A DNA stretch of 64,000 nt. It comes from JAPOUP01 sp965203255 (GTDB lineage Bacteria; Pseudomonadota; Alphaproteobacteria; Rhodobacterales; Rhodobacteraceae). The DNA is taken from positions 1,860,001 through 1,924,000 of the forward strand of contig OZ241882.1 of NCBI GenBank assembly GCA_965203255.1, written 5' to 3'. Numbering within the stretch: the first letter of the stretch is position 1; every line of letters begins with the position of its first letter. Made by a program: the position numbers and the translations under genes. The notes under the pieces are model-generated. The model had not been told where the DNA came from. It did no database searches and was given only the letters and a program-made list of their open reading frames with translations. Shown here one piece after another: positions 18,739 to 27,976 of this stretch.

Positions 18739-20763
18739 ATGAACAGACTGAAAAAGAGCACGCGATTTGCCCTGATGTCGGGGGTGAGCTTCGCAGGTCT
18801 CTGCGCGGGCGCCGCTATGGCGCAGGAGAGCATGCCCCCGGAACAAAGTATGTCGAGCCTGAGCTACGAGCTTCTTGGCCGTGACGAACTATGGACATAC
18901 CGGGCGCTTGAGGGCTACAGCGAGGCGCCGTTCCTGTCCGAACTGGTGGAGGCAGGGGAGTTGCCGGCTGTGGAGGATCGCCTTCCGAGTGAACCTTTGG
19001 TGCATCTTGCCAGTGCGATGTCCGATGGAATCGGCGAATACGGCGGCGTGTTTCGCCATGTGATCGGCGGGCGGCCGGAAGGCTGGAACTGGATGGCCGG
19101 ACAGCACCAGGGATGGGGCGGCATCAACATGGCCATGCAGGAATGTCTGGTACGCGTCGGTCCGCTATGGCAGGTCAAGGCCGAGGACCAGTCCGGCCCG
19201 CTTCCGAATCTTGCCAAATCCTGGGAATGGAACGACGACAGGACCACACTCACACTTCATCTTGTTGACGCGAAATGGTCGGACGGAGATCCGTTCGATT
19301 CTGAGGATGTGCGGTTCTGGTGGGAAGACAATGTCCTTGATGACAACGTCACCGCCTGGATGGCGCCTCAAGGCATGGGCGAGGGCACGACAATGGAAGT
19401 GATCGACGACCATACGGTCCGCTTCACATTCACAGTACCTCAAGGTCCGTCGCGCCTGCAGTCGCTGGCATACATCCAAGGCTGTCCGGGGCCGAGCCAT
19501 GTGTTGAAGGACCACCATCCGAAATACAGTTCCGACGCGACATACGACAGCTACCGCAACGCGTTGCCGTCTGATATGACACCAGCCGTGGTGTTGGGTC
19601 CATGGGTGCCGGTCGAGCATCGCCCGGACGAAATCGTGGTCATGCGCCGCAATCCATATTACTGGAAGGTGGATGAGGCAGGCAACCAGCTGCCCTACAT
19701 GAACGAAATGCATTTCAAGCTCACGACCTGGTCTGATCGGACAACCCAGGCGGTGGCTGGAACCGGGGACTTCTCGAACATGGAGAACCCGGGCAACTAC
19801 GTCGAAGCCCTCAAACAGTCCCAGGCGCAGGACAGCCCGACCAAAGCCCAGTTCGGTCCAAGGGTCCTTTCCTGGGAACTTGAGTTCAATCTCTCCGAGA
19901 CCAAGGGAGTGGAAGACGACATTGACGCCGAATTGCGGAGCTTCTTCCGCAACAGGGACTTCCGCATTGCCGTGAGCCATGCGCTCAACCGCGAAGCCAT
20001 TGGCCAATCCATCGCCCGTGGGCCGTTCTCCTATCCCTATCCTGGCGGATTCTCCGTCGGCAGCCCGTATTATGACTACGACTCCACTGTCTTCTACGGC
20101 TTCGATCAGGACAAGGCGAACGAATTGCTCGACGGGCTCGGTCTGGCAGACACCGACGGTAACGGCGTGCGCAACCTTCCCGGAACCGGCGCCGACATGG
20201 AGATCGATCTTGCATACGATACAGGTGAACCTACAGACAAAAAGCAGGTCGATGCGGTCGTATCGCAGTTGGCGGAAGTTGGCATCAGAATCCTTCCACG
20301 CGCCGTCGACGAACTGGAACCGGTCGCTGACAGCGGCAACTGGAACATGATCGAACGCCGGCACCATTGGCTGGTTCCGACACGTCAGACCTGTGACTAT
20401 GTGCCGATTTCCGGCAACTGCCCCGATTGGCACCAGACGGATGACGACGGCAACCGGAACCTGTTCGACTGGGAACAGGAAATGGTCGATGCCGTCAATA
20501 CGATCCAGCAGACTTGGGATTCCGCCGAGGCTGCGGAAGCCGCCCGTGTCATCCAGAGGAACTGGACCGAAAACGTCTATACGGTTGGCCTGACGCAGGC
20601 ACCGGCGGCGCTTCTGATCAACAAGCGGATCAGGAACGCGCATCCTGGAACACCGGTCTTCATGTTTGAATGGGCTGAAGACGGCGTGGTGCGCGAACGG
20701 CTCTGGGCCTCTGCCGATGATCAGATCGACGAGCTGCTGCCGGGTACGATCCCTCAGTACTGA
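18739..20763 (+). CDS. Family-5 ABC transporter substrate-binding protein
   Basis: A 674-residue secreted binding protein of the oligopeptide/dipeptide (SBP_bac_5) family. The N terminus has a signal peptide ending AGAAMA before QESMPPEQ. Family features include LAKSWEWNDDRTTLTLHL, WSDGDPFDSEDVRFWWEDN and RNPYYWKVDEAGNQLPYMNE, and FRIAVSHALNREAIGQS. A strong GGAGGAA precedes the ATG. The size is at the upper end of the family, as seen in versions that bind oligosaccharides or other large ligands. With the adjacent permeases, double ATPase, sugar-type oxidoreductase and divergent GH4 glycosidase, a carbohydrate ligand is more likely than a peptide (inference). Confidence 0.9.
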   Translation: MNRLKKSTRFALMSGVSFAGLCAGAAMAQESMPPEQSMSSLSYELLGRDELWTYRALEGYSEAPFLSELVEAGELPAVEDRLPSEPLVHLASAMSDGIGEYGGVFRHVIGGRPEGWNWMAGQHQGWGGINMAMQECLVRVGPLWQVKAEDQSGPLPNLAKSWEWNDDRTTLTLHLVDAKWSDGDPFDSEDVRFWWEDNVLDDNVTAWMAPQGMGEGTTMEVIDDHTVRFTFTVPQGPSRLQSLAYIQGCPGPSHVLKDHHPKYSSDATYDSYRNALPSDMTPAVVLGPWVPVEHRPDEIVVMRRNPYYWKVDEAGNQLPYMNEMHFKLTTWSDRTTQAVAGTGDFSNMENPGNYVEALKQSQAQDSPTKAQFGPRVLSWELEFNLSETKGVEDDIDAELRSFFRNRDFRIAVSHALNREAIGQSIARGPFSYPYPGGFSVGSPYYDYDSTVFYGFDQDKANELLDGLGLADTDGNGVRNLPGTGADMEIDLAYDTGEPTDKKQVDAVVSQLAEVGIRILPRAVDELEPVADSGNWNMIERRHHWLVPTRQTCDYVPISGNCPDWHQTDDDGNRNLFDWEQEMVDAVNTIQQTWDSAEAAEAARVIQRNWTENVYTVGLTQAPAALLINKRIRNAHPGTPVFMFEWAEDGVVRERLWASADDQIDELLPGTIPQY

Positions 20764-20776
20764 GCCAACACAATCC

Positions 20777-20809
20777 GGTCCGGCCCGTTGCCAGCGCTCG
20801 GGCCGGTCC
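20777..20809 (+). terminator. Strong hairpin between binding protein and permease genes
   Basis: The arms GGTCCGGCCCG (20777-20787) and CGGGCCGGTCC (20799-20809) pair over ten of eleven positions with an 11-base loop. There is no U-tract, so it is more likely an mRNA-stabilising or partial-termination element, like those that raise binding-protein levels above those of the permeases. Confidence 0.55.
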
Positions 20810-20864
20810 GAACCCGACTGCCTGGTCTGGAGGCGGGCGGGATCAATAAGGGGAGTCGGACCGA

Positions 20865-21890
20865 ATGGGGGTGATGGTCTTCATGGTGCAGCGTCTGGCT
20901 GCCATGATTCCGCTCCTGATCGGCATTAGCATGGTATCGTTCGGTCTCATTCTCGCCGTACCCGGCGATTATGTGGACACATGGATGCATCAGGCGATGG
21001 CCCAGACCGGCCAGTCGCGTACCGAACTTGAGGTGCAGGCGGCCGCGCTGCGCGAACGGCTTGGTCTGGACCAGCCATTCTACGTTCAGTACTGGATCTG
21101 GATGAAGGGTATCGTGCTTTCGGCGGACTTCGGACACAGCTTCATCCAGGCCCGCCCGGTGGCGGAAGTGATTGGACTGCGCTTCTGGCGTACGCTCGTC
21201 CTGGCGCTGGTGGCTATCGTCTTTGGCCAGTTGATCGGCGTGCTGCTCGGAATCTATGCCGCGAAGAACCAATACCGATTCGGCGACACACTGGCGACAC
21301 TGTTCGCCTTCACCGGTATTGTGGTTCCCAAGTTCATTGTTGCGCTGGTGATTCTGTATTTTCTCGCATTCGTGTATCATTCGCCGTATATCGGTTCCTT
21401 CCATTCACCCGAATTCATTCTCCAGGACCATTTCAGCCTCGCCAAAGCCTGGGACTGGTTGCTGCATGTCTGGCCGGTGATCCTGATCTCCGTTTGGGCC
21501 GGGCAGGCGTATACGCTTCGGATGATGCGCGGAAATCTGCTGGACGTGATGAACATGCAGTACATCGAGACGGCCCGTGCCAAGGGACTGTCCCGGAACA
21601 GGGTTCTTTGGCGACATGCCGTGCCGAACGCGCTACACCCTGTTGTCATGAACCTCGGCACGCGCTTTGACTACATGATCAAGGGCGAAATTGAAGTCGC
21701 GATCGTATTGGGTCTACCCACCATCGGTCCCTTGATCCTCAGCTCGGTCGGGACGCGGGATATGTATGTGGTCTCGGCGATCTTCCTGGTCGTTGCGGTG
21801 GCAATCGTGATAGGAAACCTGGTGGCCGATTTCCTGCTGGCCCTGCTCGACCCGCGTGTGCGGGAAGCGACCATGGAAAGCAGGAGTTGA
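20865..21890 (+). CDS. ABC transporter permease (DppB/OppB-like)
   Basis: A 341-residue inner membrane permease. It starts VQRLAAMIPLLIGISMVSFG, contains the long periplasmic loop with ALRERLGLDQPFYVQYWIW typical of the first permease of family-5 transporters, and the cytoplasmic EAA-like loop YIETARAKGLSRNRVLWRHA near residue 235. About six hydrophobic helices are visible. AAGGGGAG lies upstream of the ATG; a second ATG nine bases on is also possible. Its stop overlaps the start of the next permease. It forms the channel with that protein. Confidence 0.92.
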   Translation: MGVMVFMVQRLAAMIPLLIGISMVSFGLILAVPGDYVDTWMHQAMAQTGQSRTELEVQAAALRERLGLDQPFYVQYWIWMKGIVLSADFGHSFIQARPVAEVIGLRFWRTLVLALVAIVFGQLIGVLLGIYAAKNQYRFGDTLATLFAFTGIVVPKFIVALVILYFLAFVYHSPYIGSFHSPEFILQDHFSLAKAWDWLLHVWPVILISVWAGQAYTLRMMRGNLLDVMNMQYIETARAKGLSRNRVLWRHAVPNALHPVVMNLGTRFDYMIKGEIEVAIVLGLPTIGPLILSSVGTRDMYVVSAIFLVVAVAIVIGNLVADFLLALLDPRVREATMESRS

Positions 21891-23014
21891 TGGCGGACCG
21901 TGGCGCCACCACTGCGGGTCCGGCCGAAGCAAGGTCGGCCCATTCGCTGTCCTACGGACAGCTGGTTCGCAAGCGGTTCCGTCGCAATCTCTACGGGATG
22001 TCGGGACTGGTCCTCTGTTCCCTGATCATTCTGACCGCCGTATTCGCGGACTTTCTTGCTCCATACCCGCCTACGGCGACAAACAGCGCCGCGCTCTACT
22101 CGCCCCCACAAATGGTGAGAATCCTGGATTCGGATGGCCGGCTTACGACGCCCCATGTCTTGGGCGTGATCGAGGAGATGGATCCCAATACCTTCGAGAT
22201 CACCTTCGTGTCCGATCCTGGGCAGCGGGTTGACCTTCGTTGGTTCGTTCAGGGGGCGGAATGGAGGTTTCTCGGCGTACCTCTAACTGCGCATCTGTTC
22301 GGGTCCGCGGATGGTACGCCGGTCCATCTGCTCGGCACCGATAACCTCGGCCGCGATGTGTTTTCCCGTATGATTCACGGCACGCGGATCACGCTGTTGA
22401 TGGGGTTTGCCGTGATGTTTGCCGCAGGGCTGATCGGAACAATTGTCGGGGTGAGCTCTGGCTATTTCGGCGGGCTCTATGATCTGGTCACGCAACGCGT
22501 GGTGGAGTTCGTCAAGGCCTTTCCGGATCTTCCGCTGTATCTCGCACTTGTGGCACTCCTGCCCCGCCGTGCTGATCCGACGGTCATTTTCCTGATGTTC
22601 GCGGCAATCCTCGTCCTACTCAGATGGGCCGATGTAAGCCGGGAACTGCGAGGCAAGACAATCGCCATGCGCGGCCTGGACTACGTGCGGGCGGCGGAGG
22701 CGGTGGGAGCGGGACCAGGGCGCATCCTGTTCCGTCACCTGCTGCCCAACGTATCGAGCCACATCATCGTTTGGGCAACATATGCGCTGCCCGAGATCAT
22801 ACTGCTTGAGAGTTTCCTCTCCTTCCTCGGGGTCGGAGTCCAGCAGCCCATGATCAGCTGGGGGTCCATGCTCAACCAGATTCTCGACTTTCAGTCGTTT
22901 TCGTCCGCTCCGTGGATGATGGCTCCGGTTGGAATGATCATCGTTTCAGTTCTGGCGTTCAATGCGTTTGGTGATGGCCTTCGCGACGCCATGGATCCCT
23001 ATTCCAATGTCTGA
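21890..23014 (+). CDS. ABC transporter permease (DppC/OppC-like)
   Basis: A 374-residue permease, second of the pair. An N-terminal hydrophobic helix (MSGLVLCSLIILTAVFADF) is followed by an unusually long periplasmic segment, the motif LLGTDNLGRDVFSRMIHGTR at about residue 150 that marks DppC/OppC proteins, and the EAA-like loop MRGLDYVRAAEAVGAGPGR. The ATG at 21890 overlaps the upstream TGA by one base and is preceded by AGGAG. The long first loop matches subfamilies of larger oligosaccharide-type transporters. It is followed by the ATPase with an 8-base overlap. Confidence 0.92.
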   Translation: MADRGATTAGPAEARSAHSLSYGQLVRKRFRRNLYGMSGLVLCSLIILTAVFADFLAPYPPTATNSAALYSPPQMVRILDSDGRLTTPHVLGVIEEMDPNTFEITFVSDPGQRVDLRWFVQGAEWRFLGVPLTAHLFGSADGTPVHLLGTDNLGRDVFSRMIHGTRITLLMGFAVMFAAGLIGTIVGVSSGYFGGLYDLVTQRVVEFVKAFPDLPLYLALVALLPRRADPTVIFLMFAAILVLLRWADVSRELRGKTIAMRGLDYVRAAEAVGAGPGRILFRHLLPNVSSHIIVWATYALPEIILLESFLSFLGVGVQQPMISWGSMLNQILDFQSFSSAPWMMAPVGMIIVSVLAFNAFGDGLRDAMDPYSNV

Positions 23015-24623
23015 CGGCGGCAACCACACGCCTCCGCTTCTGGACGTAAGGGATGTGCGGGTCGATTTCCGCACCGTTGGCGGGACGGTAAACGCCGTCA
23101 AGGGTGTTTCTTTCATGGTCGACAAGGGTGAGACCCTCGCGCTCGTGGGCGAGAGCGGATCCGGAAAGTCGATGACCGCCCGCGCTGTCATGCGCATGCT
23201 GGCCGAAAACGGGTCGGTCGGTGCCGGAACGTCGGTTCGGTTCAAGGGAGAGGAATTGATGTCCCTTCCCGAAGGCCGGATGCAGGAAATTCGTGGTGAC
23301 AGGATCACAATGATCTTTCAGGAGCCGATGACCAGCCTGAATCCGATCTATCGCGTCGGTGACCAGGTGGCCGAGATCATCCTGAACCATAGGGAGGCCA
23401 GCAAGTCCGAAGCTCGCGCCGAAGTCATCAAACTGTTCAAGGAGGTGCAGATCCCGGATCCGGAGGCAAGGTTCGCGCAATATCCCCATCAACTTTCCGG
23501 TGGCCAGAGACAACGTGTGATGATTGCCATGGCATTGGCCAACGAGCCTGATCTGCTGATCGCCGACGAACCGACAACTGCGCTCGACGTGACTGTCCAG
23601 GCCGAGATACTGGCACTCCTGAAACGCCTGCAGGAAAGGCATGGCATGGCGATCATCCTGATCACTCACGATCTGGGTGTCGTCCGTCGGACCTCGGACC
23701 ATGTCTGCGTTATGCGCTACGGCGAAATCGTTGAGCGAGCAACGACCGAGGAGCTGTTCAGCAATCCGCAGCATCCCTACACCCGTCACCTCATCGAGTC
23801 GGAACCCTCGGGTCTTCCCGACCCGTTGCCGGAGGTGGCGGCAAAGGTCATCGAAGGCCATGGCATGCGGAACGTGTTCAGGATCCGTCACGGGTCGATC
23901 TGGAACCGGCGGGTTCTGGAGCTGGTTGCGGTCAACGATGTGTCGCTGGCAATCCGCGCTGGCGAGACGTTGGGAATTGTCGGTGAGAGTGGTTCAGGCA
24001 AGTCGACGCTCGGTATGTCGTTAATCAGGCTCCAGGCCGCGACCGCCGGAGAAATCCGCTTTGACGGGGCCCGGATCGACCATCTGTCGCGGGCGGGTAT
24101 GCGGCCGCTGCGGACCGAAATCCAGGTGGTGTTCCAGGATCCGTTCTCGTCATTGAATCCCCGTATGATCGTTCGCCAGATCATAGGCGAAGGCCTTGTC
24201 GTTAACAGGGTCGGCCGGAGCGCCGCCGAGCGCGAGAAACTGATCGCCGACGCGCTGACCGAAGTTCAGATGAGTCCGAGCGTCATGGACCGTTTCCCGC
24301 ATGAGTTTTCCGGTGGGCAACGCCAGCGAATCGCCATCGCAAGGGCGATGGTCCTGCGTCCAAAATTCATCCTGCTTGACGAGCCTACAAGCGCATTGGA
24401 CCTCTCGATTCAGGCGCAGATCATTGATCTGCTGCGGGACCTGCGGCGAAAGCACGACCTTTCCTATCTGTTCATCAGCCACGACCTGAAGGTTGTTCGC
24501 GCGCTTTGCCACAACGTTATCGTCATGGAGCGGGGCAACGTGATCGAGGCTGGACCCACGGCAGAGGTTCTGGAGAATCCGAAGACCGACTACACACGGA
24601 GATTGGTAGCTGCCGCGCTATGA
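23007..24623 (+). CDS. ABC transporter double ATPase (DppD-DppF fusion)
   Basis: A 538-residue protein with two complete ATPase modules in tandem, like GsiA. Module one has GESGSGKSMTARAVM, the signature LSGGQRQRVMIAMAL and LLIADEPTTALDVT. Module two has GESGSGKSTLGMSLI, FSGGQRQRIAIARAM and ILLDEPTSALDLS. The frame is open to an ATG at 22962, but the ATG at 23007 (MSDGGNHTPP) begins just before the first domain and overlaps the permease stop, so it is preferred although the ribosome binding site is weak. It energises the two permeases upstream. Confidence 0.92.
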   Translation: MSDGGNHTPPLLDVRDVRVDFRTVGGTVNAVKGVSFMVDKGETLALVGESGSGKSMTARAVMRMLAENGSVGAGTSVRFKGEELMSLPEGRMQEIRGDRITMIFQEPMTSLNPIYRVGDQVAEIILNHREASKSEARAEVIKLFKEVQIPDPEARFAQYPHQLSGGQRQRVMIAMALANEPDLLIADEPTTALDVTVQAEILALLKRLQERHGMAIILITHDLGVVRRTSDHVCVMRYGEIVERATTEELFSNPQHPYTRHLIESEPSGLPDPLPEVAAKVIEGHGMRNVFRIRHGSIWNRRVLELVAVNDVSLAIRAGETLGIVGESGSGKSTLGMSLIRLQAATAGEIRFDGARIDHLSRAGMRPLRTEIQVVFQDPFSSLNPRMIVRQIIGEGLVVNRVGRSAAEREKLIADALTEVQMSPSVMDRFPHEFSGGQRQRIAIARAMVLRPKFILLDEPTSALDLSIQAQIIDLLRDLRRKHDLSYLFISHDLKVVRALCHNVIVMERGNVIEAGPTAEVLENPKTDYTRRLVAAAL

Positions 24624-24661
24624 TTGTCGCATCAAGGATATGAGAGAGCGGAGCGGGCAAC

Positions 24662-26683
24662 ATGGAGATTGCGAGTAAGGTCGGTTGGGCAATTCTCGGG
24701 CCCGGGAGCATCGCGGCAAACTTCGCGCAGGGACTGGCTGAGAGCGAAAGCGGCAGGCTGGTGGCGGTCGCTGGCCGCGATGCGGACCGCCGAAATGCAT
24801 TTGCCGAGAGATTCGGCGTGGCCGCACAACGGAGGCATGCGCACCTCGATGCCTTGCTGGATCATGATTCGGTCGAGGCTGTCTACATCGCAACGCCGCA
24901 CCCCTTCCATGCGGAGCTTGCAATTCGTGCGATGCGTGCTGGCAGACATATATTGGTGGAAAAGCCGGCTGGGCTAGTGCCTGGCGAGGTTATTGCCATG
25001 ACCGAAGTGGCGGCGCAGCAGGGAGTCTTCCTGATGGAAGGCTTGATGTACCGCTGTCATCCGCAGATCGCGCGATTGGTCGACATAATCGTCTCAGGTG
25101 CGATCGGGGAGGTTCGCCACATCGAAGCAAGTTTCGGATTCGCTTCCAACTTCGAAGCGGCATCGCGCCTCGACTGTCCCGAACTTGGAGGTGGTGCGAT
25201 ACTTGACGTTGGTATCTATCCTGTTTCCTTGGCCCGGCTTGTCGCAGGAGCGGCCCGTGGCCTACCATTCGACGAACCTGTGCGGGTGGAAGGGATAGGT
25301 CAGCTTGGTCCTTCAGGAGTTGACGAGACTTCCCATGCCCTGCTGTTGTTCGAGCACGGGGTCGTCGCGGAATGTTCCGCTTCAATCAGGAGGGATCTGG
25401 CCAATACCGCAACCGTCACTGGGACTGCCGGGAGCGTTTACCTTCCGGATCCCTGGACTCCAGGCAGGGACTCGGGTCCGTCTGATGCGGTTCTGGAAGT
25501 CAGTTCCCACGGGGTTTCCCGGAACGAATTGGTCTCTGACCGACGTATCCTGTTTGCACATGAGGCGGAAAGCGCGAGCCGTTGGATCCAGCTTGGCCTG
25601 CTGGAAGCACGAAATCCCGCCCCGTCCTGGAGGGACAGCATTGGCACAGCTGAGGTGACAGCCGCCTGGCGTCAGACGGTGGGGTACGAACTTCCGGTTG
25701 AGACGTCAGCGGGAACCCGCGTTCTTCCAGGCGCACTTCCCTCGGGACTGCCCGAAATTCCGCGGGTCGCGATCAACGGCATGAAGGGAGAGATCAGTGC
25801 GCTGATCATGGGGTGTGACAACCGCGACACGCTGGCGGAAGGCGCGATCGTCTGGGATGCCTGGTGGGAGGCTGGCGGCAATGGTTTCGATACTGGATTC
25901 GTTTATGGTGGAGGTCTTCACGAATCCCTGCTTGGGCAATGGATGAAGTCCCGAGGAGTGGCAGGGGACGCAAAGGTCATCGTCAAGGGTGCGCACAGCC
26001 CGTACTGCCTGCCCGATGTGATTCGGGCGCAGCTGGAGATATCGCTGGAACGTCTGGACCTCGAAAGCGCACCAATCTACATCATGCATCGGGACAACCC
26101 GAACGTACCGGTCGGGGAATTCGTCGAAGCGCTGAACAGGCTGAACGCTGAGGGCCTTGTCGGTGCGTTCGGTGGCTCGAACTGGACGGTCGCCCGGTTT
26201 CGGGAAGCCAACGCCTATGCTACGGCGAAAGGGCTCAAGCCGATGGAAGTCCTTAACAACAACCTATCGCTTGCCGTAATGGAAAGGCCGGTATGGCCGG
26301 GATGCGTTACGTCAAATACAGCCGATACCTTGGCTTTTCTGCGAAGTTCGGGCATCTCTCACCTGTCTTGGTCCTCGCAGGCGCGGGGGTACTTTCTTGA
26401 ACCATCGGAACGGTCGGAACTGCCGGATGGAACCGCGCCTGACAGATGTTTCGCTTCGGCTGACAATTTGAGGCGGCGCGACCGCGCAAGGCAGCTCGCG
26501 GTTGAATTTGGCATGCATCCACACAACGTCGCCACGGCATGGGTACTCCGGCAGACCTTCCCTTCACTGGCTCTGATCGGGCCACGCAGCCCAGGTGAAA
26601 TTGCCTCAACCCTACCGGCGCTCAGTATGGATCTCTCGGAGCGCGATCTGGCGTGGCTCAATCTGGAGAGAGATTCACGGTGA
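24662..26683 (+). CDS. Gfo/Idh/MocA oxidoreductase fused to aldo/keto reductase
   Basis: A 673-residue two-domain enzyme. Residues 1 to about 345 form a Gfo/Idh/MocA dehydrogenase: Rossmann start WAILGPGSIAANFA, the EKP motif at 100-102 (HILVEKPAG) and the substrate-side GGGAILDVGIYPVSL. Residues about 365-673 form an aldo/keto reductase with the complete catalytic tetrad, Asp410 and Tyr415 (FDTGFVYGG), Lys442 (KVIVKGAH) and His476 (YIMHRDNP). Both halves normally use NAD(P)H and act on sugars or polyols, so one chain could oxidise and reduce successive intermediates. The gene sits 38 bases after the transporter ATPase and before an AraC regulator, in one transcription unit. No frameshift is evident; the fusion is genuine in the sequence. 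Confidence 0.9.
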   Translation: MEIASKVGWAILGPGSIAANFAQGLAESESGRLVAVAGRDADRRNAFAERFGVAAQRRHAHLDALLDHDSVEAVYIATPHPFHAELAIRAMRAGRHILVEKPAGLVPGEVIAMTEVAAQQGVFLMEGLMYRCHPQIARLVDIIVSGAIGEVRHIEASFGFASNFEAASRLDCPELGGGAILDVGIYPVSLARLVAGAARGLPFDEPVRVEGIGQLGPSGVDETSHALLLFEHGVVAECSASIRRDLANTATVTGTAGSVYLPDPWTPGRDSGPSDAVLEVSSHGVSRNELVSDRRILFAHEAESASRWIQLGLLEARNPAPSWRDSIGTAEVTAAWRQTVGYELPVETSAGTRVLPGALPSGLPEIPRVAINGMKGEISALIMGCDNRDTLAEGAIVWDAWWEAGGNGFDTGFVYGGGLHESLLGQWMKSRGVAGDAKVIVKGAHSPYCLPDVIRAQLEISLERLDLESAPIYIMHRDNPNVPVGEFVEALNRLNAEGLVGAFGGSNWTVARFREANAYATAKGLKPMEVLNNNLSLAVMERPVWPGCVTSNTADTLAFLRSSGISHLSWSSQARGYFLEPSERSELPDGTAPDRCFASADNLRRRDRARQLAVEFGMHPHNVATAWVLRQTFPSLALIGPRSPGEIASTLPALSMDLSERDLAWLNLERDSR

Positions 26684-26699
26684 TAGTGGGGGCGGGAGC

Positions 26700-27632
26700 G
26701 TGAAGGGCGCGCGCCAGGCAATGTCTGCCGTGCCAGGCCTCGAGGATATTCCGGAATTTGAGGGCAATTCGGAGATGGTGGACCTAGGGCGCGTTCCCGG
26801 CCTTAACCGCCTCTTGGTGGAACGGCATCGGCCACTTCGGTTTCGTGCACCCTATCACCATCACACATCGATCGAGATCAACTTCCTCGAAGGCTGCAAT
26901 CTTGAGTATTCCTTTTCCGGCAGACAGGTGAAGCTTCCTCCGAATCGGATAACGATCTTCTGGGGGGCTGTCCCTCATTGCGTCACCGACGTCGAAGGGG
27001 TGGGCATCATAACCAATGTATATCTTTCGCTTGGCCGACTCCTGCATTGGTCGCTTCCCTCAGAGATGGTGAATCCCTTGCTTGCAGGCTGCGTGATCTC
27101 CGCAAGGACCTGTCCTGACAGCGATGCGCATCTCTTTGAGCGGTTGTTCCTTGAGCGTAGCCGGGAGGAGGTTCCCTGGCGTAGGCTGCACTTGGCGGAG
27201 GTCGAAACCCGGCTACGCCGAATTGCCCTGGAAGGTTGGGACGAACTGCTCGATTCCGATGGTGACAGCCAAACGCTGATGGCTCCAGCCGCTTCGATGC
27301 GCCATGTGGAGTTGATGATCCGATTCATTGCGGACAACCATTCCAGCCCGATCAATGTTGGCGAAATTGTGGAGTCGGCGAATCTCAGCCAAGGACATGC
27401 GATGAAGCTCTTCCGGCAGATAATGGGGCGATCGATCAAGGAACATTTGACGCAGACAAGACTTTCCCACGCTCGCATGCTGCTTCACGAAACCGACGCG
27501 AAAATAGTCACCATCGCATACGACAGCGGGTTCAGGTCTCTGTCGAGTTTCTACGGTGCGTTCGTCTCCACCTACGGTGTCTCGCCGGCAAGATATCGCA
27601 AGGATAACCGGACATCATCCAACAGACCATAG
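26700..27632 (+). CDS. AraC-family transcriptional regulator
   Basis: A 310-residue regulator. The N-terminal half is cupin-like (YHHHTSIEINFLEGCNLEYS, LPPNRITIFWGAVPHCV), suggesting sugar sensing, and the C-terminal part has two HTH motifs: INVGEIVESANLSQGHAMKL and the AraC signature IAYDSGFRSLSSFYGAF ending in YGVSPARYR. A GTG at 26700 with GGGGGCGGGAG just upstream is favoured; an ATG at 26721 is possible. It is the last gene of the sugar-type operon and probably controls it and perhaps the GH4 gene. Confidence 0.88.
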   Translation: MKGARQAMSAVPGLEDIPEFEGNSEMVDLGRVPGLNRLLVERHRPLRFRAPYHHHTSIEINFLEGCNLEYSFSGRQVKLPPNRITIFWGAVPHCVTDVEGVGIITNVYLSLGRLLHWSLPSEMVNPLLAGCVISARTCPDSDAHLFERLFLERSREEVPWRRLHLAEVETRLRRIALEGWDELLDSDGDSQTLMAPAASMRHVELMIRFIADNHSSPINVGEIVESANLSQGHAMKLFRQIMGRSIKEHLTQTRLSHARMLLHETDAKIVTIAYDSGFRSLSSFYGAFVSTYGVSPARYRKDNRTSSNRP

Positions 27633-27976
27633 GGAGATCGTGCCCTGTTTCACCCCCGTAACTTCAGCGTCTCCAGTGTTTCTTGATCCCGCCTTTCCAA
27701 ACCGTATCTACAATCGGCGCCCGCTGACCGGATCTCGTTGCGCTTGGCTTGGTGGTTCCTGAAGGTTTGGGATAAACCATGTGCAACGGACGTTCCGCCA
27801 GAGTCTGGGCGATCCGTCCGAAGGGATGTCCGAATCCCAGGGAGGCCACGAACCGGCACTCGGCATGGGCCCAGTCGATCGGGCCTACGGATACCCGGAG
27901 GCCGCGACCATAGCCGACACGGCCGCTACCCTGAGACCCGCTGTTCATTGACCAAGTGCTGGCGTGACGGAATCCC
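27633..27976. other. Intergenic region, nothing recognised
   Basis: About 340 bases between the convergent AraC gene and trpS. Short open frames on both strands carry no motif and no ribosome binding site, and no clear terminator hairpin with a T-tract was seen. Confidence 0.4.

Noticed and set aside
19165..20643. 492-codon minus-strand frame
   Set aside because: It is antisense to the binding protein gene and has no motif; the plus-strand gene has a signal peptide, family motifs and a strong ribosome binding site.
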